Counted from the stretch's first letter, positions 1 through 9,840 are shown. The stretch is DNA of 23,269 nt from Bacteroidota bacterium (GCA_021793135.1 JAJYTI010000007.1:1-23269), one strand, 5' to 3'. A program made the numbers and translations. The notes: generated by a model from the sequence alone, not told the origin.

Positions 1-1
1 T

Positions 2-1084
2 CTAGGTGCCTCTGGAGATTTAGCTCCATTAGCACATTTGTCCTTGCCATTATTAGGAAAAGGCGAAGTATATTATAAAGGAGAGATAAAAGATGCTGCT
101 AGCGTTTTAAAAGAAAAGGGCTGGGAACCAATTACCCTTGGAGCTAAAGAAGGTCTTGCTTTATTGAATGGTACGCAGTTTATGAGTGCATATAGCGTCT
201 ATTTATTGCTGAAATCCCATAGATTATCCTATTTAGCAGATATGATAGGGGCAATCTCTGCCGATGCTTTTAATTGTAGATTAAGCCCGTTTAATCCTTT
301 ATTGCATATTATCCGTCCACATTCTGGACAAATCAAAACTGCAAAAAGAATTTTAGAGTGGTTAGAAGAAAGTCCAATTGCAACAATGGATAAAGAGTCT
401 GTACAAGATCCATATTCTTTCCGTTGTATGCCGCAAGTGCATGGCGCAACAAAAGATACTTTGAACTTTGTGCATCGTACCGTTAAAACCGAAATTAACT
501 CCGTAACCGATAATCCTAACGTGTTCCCAGAGGACGATGTGATTCTTTCAGGAGGTAACTTCCACGGACAGCCACTAGCATTAGCATTAGATTATTTAGG
601 AATCGCTATGGCAGAGCTAGGGAATATATCTGAAAGACGTACCTATAAGCTTATTGGAGGGCATAGAGGATTACCACCATTCTTAGTGAAAAACCCAGGC
701 TTAAATAGTGGGTTGATGATTCCGCAATATACTGCAGCAAGTATTGTTAGTAAGAATAAACAATTGGCTTCTCCATCTTCGGTAGATTCCATTACTTCAT
801 CTAACGGCCAAGAAGATCACGTAAGTATGGGAGCAAATGCAGCTACACAAACATTCCAAATTATTGAAAATGTAGAAAGAGTGTTAGCTATAGAATTATT
901 AAATGCGTCGCAAGCATTAAGTTTCCGTAAAGAGAAAACTGCACCATTCTTACAGCATATTGTAGATACCTATAGACAGGAAGTCCCTGTGATAGAAGAG
1001 GATCGTATTTTAGCTGTAGATATAGAAAACAGTATTAAATACTTACAGAATTTACAAATCGACAATTCTTTATTGTTTGATTAA
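2..1084 (+). CDS. hutH: Histidine ammonia-lyase (HAL/PAL family), 5'-truncated by window edge
   Basis: Deaminates L-histidine to urocanate and ammonia, the first step of histidine degradation, in the cytoplasm. The reading frame is already open at base 2, so the gene starts outside the window; 360 codons remain, against about 500 for the family. The first codons read LGASGDLAPLAHL, which contains the Ala-Ser-Gly triad (residues 3-5 here) that cyclises into the MIO electrophile. Further family blocks are TDNPNVF, the GGNFHGQPLALALD stretch, GNISERR and QEDHVSMG, which carries a conserved active-site Glu. The gene ends at a hairpin shared with the convergent clpC. No other hut gene is in view. 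A tyrosine or phenylalanine ammonia-lyase of the same fold is a less likely alternative; the blocks read as HutH. Confidence 0.88.
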   Translation, partial: LGASGDLAPLAHLSLPLLGKGEVYYKGEIKDAASVLKEKGWEPITLGAKEGLALLNGTQFMSAYSVYLLLKSHRLSYLADMIGAISADAFNCRLSPFNPLLHIIRPHSGQIKTAKRILEWLEESPIATMDKESVQDPYSFRCMPQVHGATKDTLNFVHRTVKTEINSVTDNPNVFPEDDVILSGGNFHGQPLALALDYLGIAMAELGNISERRTYKLIGGHRGLPPFLVKNPGLNSGLMIPQYTAASIVSKNKQLASPSSVDSITSSNGQEDHVSMGANAATQTFQIIENVERVLAIELLNASQALSFRKEKTAPFLQHIVDTYRQEVPVIEEDRILAVDIENSIKYLQNLQIDNSLLFD

Positions 1085-1105
1085 GATTGTGAAGAAATAA
1101 ATTAA

Positions 1106-1139
1106 AAAAAGCCGTTAAAAAAATGTGTAACGGCTTTTT
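1106..1139. terminator. Bidirectional intrinsic terminator between hutH and clpC
   Basis: A perfect 12-bp inverted repeat (AAAAAGCCGTTA at 1106-1117, TAACGGCTTTTT at 1128-1139) closes a 10-nt loop. It has T-runs on both strands and sits 22 bp past the hutH stop and 22 bp from the convergent clpC stop, so it can end both transcripts. Confidence 0.85.
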
Positions 1140-1160
1140 AATTAATGGAATAGACTAGAC

Positions 1161-3710
1161 TTATTCTTTAGGTTTAAGTAAAGTAACCTTAAGCTTGTCA
1201 TTTTCTTTGTCAAAGTCCATTTCTATACGATCGCCTTCCTGCAGATTAGAATTAATAATCTCTTCTGCAAGTGCGTCTTCTATATATTTTTGAATAGCTC
1301 TCTTTAATGGTCGTGCACCATAATCTTTATCATATCCTTTATCTACAATAAAGTCTTTAGCTTTTTGACTTAATTCTAAAGAGTAGCCTAACCCTTCAAT
1401 GCGTTTGTATAGTTTGGCTAATTCAATATCGATAATCTTGTGAATATGTTCACGACTAAGCGTATTGAACACCAATACATCATCTACACGGTTTAGGAAT
1501 TCTGGTGCAAAAGCTTTTTTAAGCGCACTTTCTATGATTCCTTTCGCATGAGCATCTGCTTGGTTTTTCTGGGCAGCGGTTCCAAAACCAACACCTTGAC
1601 CAAAGTCTTGAAGCCTTCTAGCTCCAATATTTGAAGTCATAATTATAATAGTATTGCTGAAATCTACTTTTCTACCCAAACTATCGGTAATATGCCCGTC
1701 ATCTAGAACTTGTAATAGCATATTAAACACATCTGGATGCGCTTTTTCTATCTCATCCAGTAATACAACAGCATATGGTTTTCTACGAATCTTTTCTGTA
1801 AGCTGACCACCTTCTTCATATCCTACATATCCCGGAGGTGCTCCAACTAATCTAGATACAGCAAATTTCTCCATGTATTCACTCATATCTATACGAACTA
1901 GCGCATCTTCTGAATCAAAAATGTCTTCTGCAAGAATTTTAGCCAATTGAGTTTTTCCAACACCCGTTTGTCCTAAGAAAATAAATGAACCTATTGGCTT
2001 TCTCGGGTCTTTAAGTCCAGTACGGTTACGTTGTATAGCTTTCACTACTTTGTCTACTGCTTCGTCTTGACCAATTACTTTGTCTTTAATTCGTTTTGGC
2101 AATGCAGCTAGCTTTTTACTTTCTGCCTGTGCAATTCGTTGTACTGGAACACCTGTCATCATAGAAACCACTTCGGCAACATTTTCTTCAGTTACCGTCT
2201 CTTTATTTTCCATGGCATGTTTTTCCCATTCTGCTTGCGCTACAGCTAATTCTTGCTCTAGTTTCTTTTCTTTATCACGGAAATCTGCAGCTTCCTCGTA
2301 TTTCTGTTGTTTTACAGCTAGGTTCTTCTCTTTACCAATGCTTTCTAATCGTGCTTCTAAATCTAAGATGTTCTTAGGTACATTAATATTGGTTATATGT
2401 ACTCGAGATCCTGCCTCATCCAATGCATCGATAGCTTTGTCAGGTAAAAATCTGTCCGACATATAACGGTTAGTAAGCATAACACAAGCTTTTATTGCTT
2501 CATCGGTGTAGTGTACGTTATGATGCTCTTCGTAGGTTCCTTTAATGTTATTTAAAATTTCTAAAGTTTCCTCTATAGAAGTTGGTTCTACTAAGACAGT
2601 TTGAAAACGTCTTTCTAACGCACCGTCTTTTTCAATATGTTGACGATATTCATCTAGGGTAGTGGCACCCACACATTGAATTTCCCCTCTTGCAAGAGCA
2701 GGTTTAAACATGTTTGCAGCATCAAGTGAGCCTGTTGCACCTCCAGCACCAACAATAGTGTGAATCTCATCTATAAAAAGAATAATATCTTTATTCTTTT
2801 CTAGTTCGTTCATCACCGCTTTCATACGTTCTTCAAATTGTCCTCGATATTTTGTGCCAGCAACTAGACTCGCAAGATCTAGAGTTACTACACGTTTATC
2901 GTATAATATTCTAGATACTTTACGTTGTACAATTCGCAGGGCTAATCCTTCGGCAATAGCAGATTTACCAACACCAGGTTCCCCAATAAGGAGTGGGTTG
3001 TTTTTCTTACGTCTACTTAAAATTTGAGAAACACGTTGTATCTCTGCATCACGACCTACTACAGGATCTAGTTTTCCTTCTTGTGCTTGTTCGGTTAAGT
3101 CTCTACCGAAATTGTCCAATACTGGAGTTCTAGATTTTTTACCACTTTTCGGATCTCCTTTGCGTTGTCCAAAGAATTCATCACGTTCTCTACGACTATC
3201 TCCATCATCTTTTGAGAAGGAATCGGCTCTAGGAAAATCGTCGCCATAGCTAGGATCGTCTCCAATCATCGTTTTTAATTCTTCTTTGGCACTTACATAA
3301 GTTACTCCCATATTTTCAAGTAACTTCATAGTAGGGTCATTATCGTTACGTAAAATACATAACAATAGCATTGCAGTGTTAATCGTAGAACCAGGGTAAA
3401 GTTTTACCTCCAATTGGGTTGTCTTTAATGCACGGTCGGCTTGGACAGTCAATCGAAGATTTTTCTTCTCATTGGTTATCATATTGTCAGGCAAATTAGG
3501 ATTAGCCGGATGCAATACTTCTACTTTCTTACGTAATCTATCTAGATCAATGCCTAGATTTTGTAGAATTGTAACTGCTTTTCCACTTCCTTCTCTTATT
3601 ATGCCTAGAACTAAATGTTCTGTACCTATATAGTCGTGACCCAATCGCAAAGCCTCTTCTTGGCTATATGCAATTACGTCTTTTACTCTCGGTGAAAATT
3701 TATCATCCAT
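1161..3710 (-). CDS. clpC: ATP-dependent Clp protease ATP-binding subunit ClpC
   Basis: AAA+ unfoldase that feeds substrates into the ClpP peptidase in the cytoplasm. At 849 residues it has the full ClpC layout: a double Clp-N repeat domain (about 1-150), a charged linker (150-195), the D1 ATPase with Walker A GEPGVGKS (243-250) and Walker B ILFIDE (310-315), a UVR/coiled-coil middle domain (about 455-500), and the D2 ATPase with Walker A GQTGVGKT (580-587), Walker B VVLLDE (648-653) and a small C-terminal domain. A VGF tripeptide (707-709), in the loop after sensor 1, matches the ClpP-docking position of ClpC/ClpA and separates it from the disaggregase ClpB. The UVR middle domain separates it from ClpA. 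It is monocistronic here and diverges from gyrA across 277 bp, where I found no clear TAnnTTTG element for either gene. Confidence 0.96.
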   Translation of the reverse strand: MDDKFSPRVKDVIAYSQEEALRLGHDYIGTEHLVLGIIREGSGKAVTILQNLGIDLDRLRKKVEVLHPANPNLPDNMITNEKKNLRLTVQADRALKTTQLEVKLYPGSTINTAMLLLCILRNDNDPTMKLLENMGVTYVSAKEELKTMIGDDPSYGDDFPRADSFSKDDGDSRRERDEFFGQRKGDPKSGKKSRTPVLDNFGRDLTEQAQEGKLDPVVGRDAEIQRVSQILSRRKKNNPLLIGEPGVGKSAIAEGLALRIVQRKVSRILYDKRVVTLDLASLVAGTKYRGQFEERMKAVMNELEKNKDIILFIDEIHTIVGAGGATGSLDAANMFKPALARGEIQCVGATTLDEYRQHIEKDGALERRFQTVLVEPTSIEETLEILNNIKGTYEEHHNVHYTDEAIKACVMLTNRYMSDRFLPDKAIDALDEAGSRVHITNINVPKNILDLEARLESIGKEKNLAVKQQKYEEAADFRDKEKKLEQELAVAQAEWEKHAMENKETVTEENVAEVVSMMTGVPVQRIAQAESKKLAALPKRIKDKVIGQDEAVDKVVKAIQRNRTGLKDPRKPIGSFIFLGQTGVGKTQLAKILAEDIFDSEDALVRIDMSEYMEKFAVSRLVGAPPGYVGYEEGGQLTEKIRRKPYAVVLLDEIEKAHPDVFNMLLQVLDDGHITDSLGRKVDFSNTIIIMTSNIGARRLQDFGQGVGFGTAAQKNQADAHAKGIIESALKKAFAPEFLNRVDDVLVFNTLSREHIHKIIDIELAKLYKRIEGLGYSLELSQKAKDFIVDKGYDKDYGARPLKRAIQKYIEDALAEEIINSNLQEGDRIEMDFDKENDKLKVTLLKPKE

Positions 3711-3987
3711 AATATATCAAATACTTCTTCGTCTAAAATTACTAAATTCAATTTACTTATCGCAAAAAGCATACCTCAATAATACAGTAAATTTTAAATA
3801 AACTGCTAATTTCTTTTTGAAAAATAAAATATATGAAGAAATTTGCTTTCTCAGTATTTAATTAATTAGTAAACTTTACCGCAGATATACTTAAATTAGT
3901 AATAAAACGCTCTGCTATGCGTGTTATGCTAAGAAAATGATGTATATTGCTACACTGTTTTAGATACTTAAATTAAGGTTTTAATAT

Positions 3988-6528
3988 ATGACTGAAGGAG
4001 AAAAGTTAATCCCAATCAACATTGAAGATGAAATGAAATCGGCCTACATAGATTACTCTATGTCGGTCATTGTGTCACGTGCACTGCCAGATGTTCGTGA
4101 CGGAATGAAACCTGTTCACCGCCGTGTTCTTTATGGTATGCACGAATTAGGAGTGCGTTCCAATACGGCACATAAGAAATCAGCACGTATCGTTGGTGAG
4201 GTTTTAGGTAAGTATCACCCACATGGTGATAGATCGGTTTACGATACTATGGTACGTATGGCTCAAGAATGGAGCTTGCGTTATATGTTAGTAGACGGAC
4301 AGGGTAACTTTGGATCGGTAGATGGCGATAGCCCAGCAGCAATGCGTTATACAGAGGCTAGAATGCAGAAGATCTCAGAAGAGATGTTAGCCGATATCGA
4401 TAAAGAAACGGTAGACCATCAGCTAAACTTCGATGATACTATTGAAGAGCCAACCGTCTTACCTACAAAAATTCCAAATTTATTAGTTAATGGGGCTTCT
4501 GGTATTGCAGTTGGTATGGCAACCAATATGGCGCCACACAACCTAACAGAAGTAATAGATGGAATTGTCGCTTATATTCAAAATCACGACATTACCATAG
4601 ATGAGTTAATGGAATACATTAAGGCTCCAGACTTTCCAACTGGTGGAGTAATTTATGGATACGAAGGAGTAAGAGAAGCATTCAAAACTGGTCGTGGCCG
4701 AGTAGTTATTCGTGGTAAAGCGATTATCGAAGAGGTTGACGGAAGAGAATGTATTGTAGTTACAGAAATTCCATACTTAGTTAACAAGGCAGATATGATT
4801 AAGAAAACTGCCGATATGATTAACGAGAAAAGAATTGAAGGTATTTCAAGTATTCGTGATGAATCGGATAGAAAAGGAATGCGTATAGTATATGTTCTAA
4901 AACGTGACGCGATTCCTAATATAGTACTGAATACTTTATATAAATATACTGCATTACAATCTAGTTTTAGTGTAAACAATATTGCGCTTGTAAACGGTAG
5001 ACCAGAACAATTAAATCTAAAAGATATGATTGTTCACTTCGTAGAACACCGCCATGATGTTGTTGTGCGTCGTACCCAATATTTATTACGTAAGGCAGAA
5101 GAGCGTGCACATATATTAGAAGGACTTATTATAGCATCGGATAATATCGATGAAGTAATTGCGATTATTCGTGGGTCGTCTAATGCAGAGCAAGCAAGAG
5201 AACGATTGATAGAGCGATTTGAACTAAGTGAAATTCAAGCTCGTGCAATCGTAGAAATGCGTTTACGTCAACTTACAGGACTAGAGCAAGATAAATTGCG
5301 CTCTGAGTACGAAGAGTTGTTAGAAACTATTAGTGACTATAAAGACATTCTAGCTAGAAAAGAGCGTAGAATGGAAATCATAGAAGAAGAGCTGCGAGAA
5401 GTTCAAGAAAAGTATGGTGATGAGCGTCGCTCCGAAATAAACTTTGCAGGAGGAGATGTTAGTATCACTGATTTAATTCCAGATGAGCAAGTGGTAATTA
5501 CCATTTCGCACGCAGGTTATATTAAACGTACTTCATTATCGGAATATCGCACACAGAATAGAGGAGGAGTAGGGCAGAAAGCTAGTTCTACTCGAAGCGA
5601 AGATTTCTTGGAAGATTTGTTTGTAGGAACTAATCACCAATATATGTTGTTCTTTACACAAAAAGGAAAATGTTATTGGTTACGCGTTTACGAAATTCCA
5701 GAAGGATCTCGTACTTCAAGAGGTAGAGCAATCCAAAACCTTATCAATATAGAGCCAGACGATAAAGTCCAAGCCTTTATTGCTACCGAAGATTTAAAAG
5801 ACGAAGAATACATAAATAATCACTATATTATTATGGCTACCAAGAAAGGTCAAGTAAAAAAGACCTCCTTGGAGCAATACTCTAGACCAAGAGCAAATGG
5901 TATTATCGCTATTACGGTTAGAGAAGGTGATGAGCTTTTAGAAGCTAAATTAACAACAGGCGATAGTCATGTTATGATAGGTGTTCGTTCTGGAAAAGCA
6001 ATTCGTTTCGAAGAGTCTAAAACAAGACCAATGGGAAGAAATGCTTCTGGAGTTCGTGGTATACGTTTAGATGACGATAACGACGAAGTGGTAGGAATGG
6101 TAACTATCAATGATTTTGAAACCGATATTCTTGTTGTAACTGAAAACGGTTATGGTAAAAGATCGGCTTTAGATGACTACAGAATCACTAACCGTGGTGG
6201 AAAAGGAGTGAAAACCATTAACATCACAGAGAAAACTGGCAAGCTTGTTGCAATTAAGAATGTTACAGACGAAGATGATTTAATGATTATCAATCGTTCT
6301 GGTATCGCAATTCGTATGGAAATCGATTCGATTCGAGTCATGGGAAGAGCAACACAAGGTGTACGTTTAATTAGAGTAAATGAAGGGGACGAAATTGCAG
6401 CGGTAGCTAAAGTAGTAGTCGAAGAGGAAGACGAAGAAACTATCGATGTGCAATTAGATGAAACCCAATCTAATGACACCACAACAGATACGGACTTATT
6501 AGATGAACCAAATAATACCAACGAATAA
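3988..6528 (+). CDS. gyrA: DNA gyrase subunit A
   Basis: Cleaves and rejoins DNA in the A2B2 gyrase that introduces negative supercoils. The 846-residue product has the winged-helix/tower core with catalytic tyrosine Tyr121 in AAMRYTEARM and the quinolone-determining region around KYHPHGD (75-81). The C-terminal beta-pinwheel contains TNRGGKG, a close variant of the GyrA box, which favours GyrA over ParC. The last 35 or so residues form an acidic, Asp/Glu/Thr-rich tail. The residue that aligns with E. coli Ser83 is Arg82 (codon AGA, 4231-4233), and the Asp87 equivalent is Asp86. Ser-to-Arg here is a known type of quinolone-resistance change in other species. The downstream TPR gene starts 9 bp after the stop, so the two are probably co-transcribed. 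gyrB is not in the window. Confidence 0.97.
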   Translation: MTEGEKLIPINIEDEMKSAYIDYSMSVIVSRALPDVRDGMKPVHRRVLYGMHELGVRSNTAHKKSARIVGEVLGKYHPHGDRSVYDTMVRMAQEWSLRYMLVDGQGNFGSVDGDSPAAMRYTEARMQKISEEMLADIDKETVDHQLNFDDTIEEPTVLPTKIPNLLVNGASGIAVGMATNMAPHNLTEVIDGIVAYIQNHDITIDELMEYIKAPDFPTGGVIYGYEGVREAFKTGRGRVVIRGKAIIEEVDGRECIVVTEIPYLVNKADMIKKTADMINEKRIEGISSIRDESDRKGMRIVYVLKRDAIPNIVLNTLYKYTALQSSFSVNNIALVNGRPEQLNLKDMIVHFVEHRHDVVVRRTQYLLRKAEERAHILEGLIIASDNIDEVIAIIRGSSNAEQARERLIERFELSEIQARAIVEMRLRQLTGLEQDKLRSEYEELLETISDYKDILARKERRMEIIEEELREVQEKYGDERRSEINFAGGDVSITDLIPDEQVVITISHAGYIKRTSLSEYRTQNRGGVGQKASSTRSEDFLEDLFVGTNHQYMLFFTQKGKCYWLRVYEIPEGSRTSRGRAIQNLINIEPDDKVQAFIATEDLKDEEYINNHYIIMATKKGQVKKTSLEQYSRPRANGIIAITVREGDELLEAKLTTGDSHVMIGVRSGKAIRFEESKTRPMGRNASGVRGIRLDDDNDEVVGMVTINDFETDILVVTENGYGKRSALDDYRITNRGGKGVKTINITEKTGKLVAIKNVTDEDDLMIINRSGIAIRMEIDSIRVMGRATQGVRLIRVNEGDEIAAVAKVVVEEEDEETIDVQLDETQSNDTTTDTDLLDEPNNTNE

Positions 6529-6537
6529 TTCAGAATT

Positions 6538-7791
6538 ATGAAAAAATCAATTTTAGTTATAGGACTGTCTTTTATGACCTTGACAGCATTTGCACAAAAA
6601 AAAGAGATTCGTAAAGCGAATCGTGCACTTGATTCAGGAGATTTTTCTACTGCACTAAGTGAACTTGATAATGCTGAAAGTCAATTAGACGGAGCAAAGG
6701 ACGATTTAAAAGCCGAGTTTTATTATACAAAGAGTAAAGCTATATTCGGGTCTTCAGGTAACAATATCGATAAAATACGTGAAGCAGTTTCGAGTTTAAA
6801 AGAAGCGACAAACTTCAATGCTAGCTCTAAAACGAGAGGTGAAATTAGTAAGTTATCTGAACAGATATCCAATGAATTAGTATCTAGTGCTATTGAAGAT
6901 CAAAACAATTCTAAAGGTGAAGCTGCAGCTGATAAATTAATGGAAGCTTATAAATTAAATAGTAGAGATACAGTTTACTTATATTATGCTTCTAGTAACT
7001 ATCATAATGCAGAAGTATACGATAAAGCAATTAAAGGTTATCAAGAACTTCTAGATTTAGGATATACTGGAATTGGAACGCAATATTTTGCAGTAAATAC
7101 CGAAACTGGAGAGAAAGAAGCATTTGCAGATGCTAATCAACGTGATTTAATGCTTAAGTCTGGTGCATATTCTAATCCTTCAGAAGAAGTTTCAGAAAAT
7201 GTTACTCCTCAGATTCTACAATATATGGCATACATCTATATCCAAGATGAGGATTATGATAATGCTATTAAAGTAGTGGATGATGCTCTTAAATCAGATC
7301 CTAAGAATACAGACTTATTACGTGCAAAAGCAGATGTAATTTATCAATTAGGTGATAAAGAAGAGTATAAGAAAATCATGAAGCAAATTATTGCTGAAGA
7401 CCCTAACAACCCAGAGTTATTATTTAACCTTGGTGTTAGTTCTGCTGAGTTAGGTGAAATGGATGAAGCTATTGAATACTACAATGAGACTATTAAGCTA
7501 GATAGCAATCATTATGCTGCAAACTTAAATGCTGCTGTATTGATCTTGAACAAAGATGAAGAGTACGTAGAGCAGATGAATAGTTTAGGAATGACTGCAG
7601 AAGACAATAAGAAATATCAAGAGCTACAAAAAGAGCGTGTTAAGCTAATGGCTAGTGCTGTTCCTTATTTAGAGGCAGCGATTAAGATTGACGATAGTGA
7701 TGTAGAAGTAGTTCGTACACTGGCTAACGTATATGCACAATTAGGAGAAGAAGATAAATCAGATGCATTAATGCAAAAAATTCAAGACTAA
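6538..7791 (+). CDS. Exported tetratricopeptide-repeat protein
   Basis: Function is unknown; probably a periplasmic or surface-associated scaffold. The first 19 residues form a typical signal peptide (Lys-Lys, hydrophobic core, Ala-Phe-Ala) with likely cleavage before Gln20. The mature 398 residues are almost all helical repeats. TPR-like units are recognisable at about 144-175, 225-257, 258-291, 293-326 and 373-410, with the usual Ala/Gly/Tyr spacing. There is no lipobox, membrane segment or enzymatic motif. It follows gyrA after 9 bp and is closed by a strong terminator, so it is the last gene of a gyrA operon. It may help assemble envelope complexes, but nothing here shows partners. Start choice is secure because the signal peptide begins at this ATG. 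Confidence 0.85.
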   Translation: MKKSILVIGLSFMTLTAFAQKKEIRKANRALDSGDFSTALSELDNAESQLDGAKDDLKAEFYYTKSKAIFGSSGNNIDKIREAVSSLKEATNFNASSKTRGEISKLSEQISNELVSSAIEDQNNSKGEAAADKLMEAYKLNSRDTVYLYYASSNYHNAEVYDKAIKGYQELLDLGYTGIGTQYFAVNTETGEKEAFADANQRDLMLKSGAYSNPSEEVSENVTPQILQYMAYIYIQDEDYDNAIKVVDDALKSDPKNTDLLRAKADVIYQLGDKEEYKKIMKQIIAEDPNNPELLFNLGVSSAELGEMDEAIEYYNETIKLDSNHYAANLNAAVLILNKDEEYVEQMNSLGMTAEDNKKYQELQKERVKLMASAVPYLEAAIKIDDSDVEVVRTLANVYAQLGEEDKSDALMQKIQD

Positions 7792-7813
7792 TCTTCTTTA
7801 GAGTAATTGATAT

Positions 7814-7857
7814 AAATAAAAAATCCCTGCTTATTTTTAAGCAGGGATTTTTTATTT
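7814..7857. terminator. Strong bidirectional terminator after the gyrA-TPR operon
   Basis: A perfect 20-bp inverted repeat (7814-7833 and 7838-7857) with core ATCCCTGCTTA / TAAGCAGGGAT, a 4-nt TTTT loop, and A/T runs on both sides. It lies 22 bp after the TPR stop and 19 bp from the convergent NlpC/P60 stop, so it serves both directions. Confidence 0.92.
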
Positions 7858-7876
7858 GATAGAAGTAGAAAATATT

Positions 7877-8638
7877 CTACTTAATGATTTTCTTAATTAC
7901 GCGTAGTTTATGTGTATGCACTTTCTTGTCGGTATTAAATATACCGGTTTGATCAATTCTGTCGATTCGAACTTTTCCATGTGCGTGAATAATATAATTA
8001 TCGTCTAGAATAATACCTACATGTGTAATATGTCCTTCGGCATTATCGAAAAAAGCCAAATCTCCAGCAGTAGCTTCTTCTACGAAGCTAAGCGCTTCTC
8101 CTACGGTTGCCTGTTCGCTGGCATTACGCGGTATAGCGATACCATTTAAGGCATATACCATTTGAGTAAAACCACTACAATCAATTCCAAAGTGCGTTTT
8201 ACCGCCCCATAAATACGGAGTGTTTTTATATAAGATAGCGGTCTCAATAATTCCTTCATAGCTAGGAGTTATTGAAGTTTTTACATTCCCTTCAAAGGAG
8301 TGATTTAGAAAACTACATACCGCAACATTACTTCCCATAGGAACCAATTGCATTTGTCCATCTTCGAGGGTAATATAATCCAATACATCGTCGGTCAATG
8401 CTTTTGGTGTATTCTGTAAAGTAGTAAAATCACTTTTGTCAATTTCGACAAATTGTTTGTTGTCTATCCAACCTTCATATTTATCCCTTTCGAGTCGGAT
8501 AAAACTCCAATTTTTTCTCGATTCTAGAATTTGAAATAAATCTCCATAGATTAATTGGGTTTCCAATTCACTTCTATCGGAAGCTTCATTTCGTAAAGGA
8601 ACAATACTTAGGTTACAAAGTCCGTATTTCATTGGCAA
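7877..8638 (-). CDS. SH3 / NlpC-P60 family peptidase (C40)
   Basis: Probable cysteine peptidase acting on murein peptides. Residues about 5-65 resemble a bacterial SH3 domain (with GWIDNKQF), followed by a connecting segment. The NlpC/P60 domain (about 128-250) shows catalytic Cys154 in GIDCSGF, His206 in THVGIIL and a third polar residue, His218 or His220, in IIHAHGK. The upstream YLWGGKTHFG block is typical of the family. I see no signal peptide or lipobox, so it is probably cytoplasmic. That layout resembles YkfC-type dipeptidyl-peptidase VI, which trims recycled murein peptides, rather than a wall hydrolase; this is an inference. It lies 23 bp downstream of the thiolase gene on the same strand, so the two are probably co-transcribed. 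A start at Met3 is equally possible. Confidence 0.85.
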   Translation of the reverse strand: MPMKYGLCNLSIVPLRNEASDRSELETQLIYGDLFQILESRKNWSFIRLERDKYEGWIDNKQFVEIDKSDFTTLQNTPKALTDDVLDYITLEDGQMQLVPMGSNVAVCSFLNHSFEGNVKTSITPSYEGIIETAILYKNTPYLWGGKTHFGIDCSGFTQMVYALNGIAIPRNASEQATVGEALSFVEEATAGDLAFFDNAEGHITHVGIILDDNYIIHAHGKVRIDRIDQTGIFNTDKKVHTHKLRVIKKIIK

Positions 8639-8661
8639 TAAAAAAACTGTTTTACTTAATT

Positions 8662-9840
8662 TTAGTCTCTTTGTAATACTAGGGCAGAAGCTCCACCGCC
8701 ACCATTACAAATTCCCGCAGCACCAACTTTTGCATTATTTTGTTCTAACACATTGATTAAAGTTACTAGAATTCGAGCGCCACTACATCCTAGAGGGTGA
8801 CCTAAAGACACAGCACCTCCATTAACATTTACTTTGTCTTGTGAGATATTTAAAATATTGCAGTTAACTAGACCTACAACAGAGAATGCTTCGTTTAATT
8901 CAAAATAATCTACATCCTCAATAGCAATTCCAGCTTTGTCCAATGCTTTAGGAAGCGCTTTTGCTGGAGCAGTAGTAAACCACTCTGGTTCATGTGCTGC
9001 ATCGGCATATCCTGCAATAGTTGCTAGCGGTTTTAAATTAAGTTCTTTTGCTTTTTCTTCGCTCATTAAAATTAATGCAGCAGCACCATCATTAATAGTA
9101 GATGCATTTGCAGCAGTAACACTACCTTCTTTGGTAAATACAGCTCTTAATGAAGGTATTTTGTCTAAACGTACATTGGTGTACTCTTCATCTTTATCTA
9201 CAATTACTGGCTCGCCTCTACGTTGTGGTACACTTACAGGTACAACCTCATTGTCGAATTTTCCTTCTTCCCAAGCTTTCGCAGAACGTTGGTAAGATTG
9301 GATTGCAAAGTTATCTTGTTCTTCACGGCTAATTTTGTGTTCTGTAGCACATAGGTCAGCATAAACTCCCATTGCTTGTTTATCATATGCATCTACAAGA
9401 CCGTCTTTTTGAAGTCCGTCTTCCATAGTTGCAGGGCCAAATTTCTTGCCATTACGCATATCTACATAATGTGGAATATTACTCATGCTTTCCATACCAC
9501 CAGCTACAACAATATCTGCATCACCTAATGCAATGGTTTGCGCTGCAAGCATAACTGCTTTCATTCCAGAGGCACAAACTTTATTTACAGTGGTTGCTGG
9601 TATCTTATTACTCAATCCTGCTTTAAGTGCTGCTTGTCTCGCTGGAGCTTGTCCTACACCAGCCTGAACTACATTTCCCATAAATATTTCTTGAACCATT
9701 TTTGGATCAAGATTAATCTTATCTAAAGCACCTTTTATTGCAGTTGCACCTAAATCTGTAGCCGATACAGTAGATAAACTACCCATAAAGCTACCGATAG
9801 GTGTACGTGTCGCGGCAACTATTACAACTTTCTTACTCAT
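8662..9840 (-). CDS. Acetyl-CoA C-acetyltransferase (thiolase II)
   Basis: Condenses two acetyl-CoA to acetoacetyl-CoA, or runs the reverse cleavage, in the cytoplasm. It feeds ketone-body, isoprenoid or fatty/amino-acid degradation pathways. The 392-residue length matches biosynthetic thiolases. The nucleophilic Cys89 lies in NKVCASGMKAV, His348 in SLGHPLGCSGAR and the second catalytic Cys378 in CNGGGGASALV; these numbers coincide with the classical Zoogloea enzyme. No 3-hydroxyacyl-CoA dehydrogenase partner is adjacent, so the pathway (AtoB-, Thl- or FadA-like) cannot be fixed. It is the first gene of a likely two-gene minus-strand unit with the NlpC/P60 peptidase and diverges from the HD phosphodiesterase gene. 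Confidence 0.93.
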   Translation of the reverse strand: MSKKVVIVAATRTPIGSFMGSLSTVSATDLGATAIKGALDKINLDPKMVQEIFMGNVVQAGVGQAPARQAALKAGLSNKIPATTVNKVCASGMKAVMLAAQTIALGDADIVVAGGMESMSNIPHYVDMRNGKKFGPATMEDGLQKDGLVDAYDKQAMGVYADLCATEHKISREEQDNFAIQSYQRSAKAWEEGKFDNEVVPVSVPQRRGEPVIVDKDEEYTNVRLDKIPSLRAVFTKEGSVTAANASTINDGAAALILMSEEKAKELNLKPLATIAGYADAAHEPEWFTTAPAKALPKALDKAGIAIEDVDYFELNEAFSVVGLVNCNILNISQDKVNVNGGAVSLGHPLGCSGARILVTLINVLEQNNAKVGAAGICNGGGGASALVLQRD

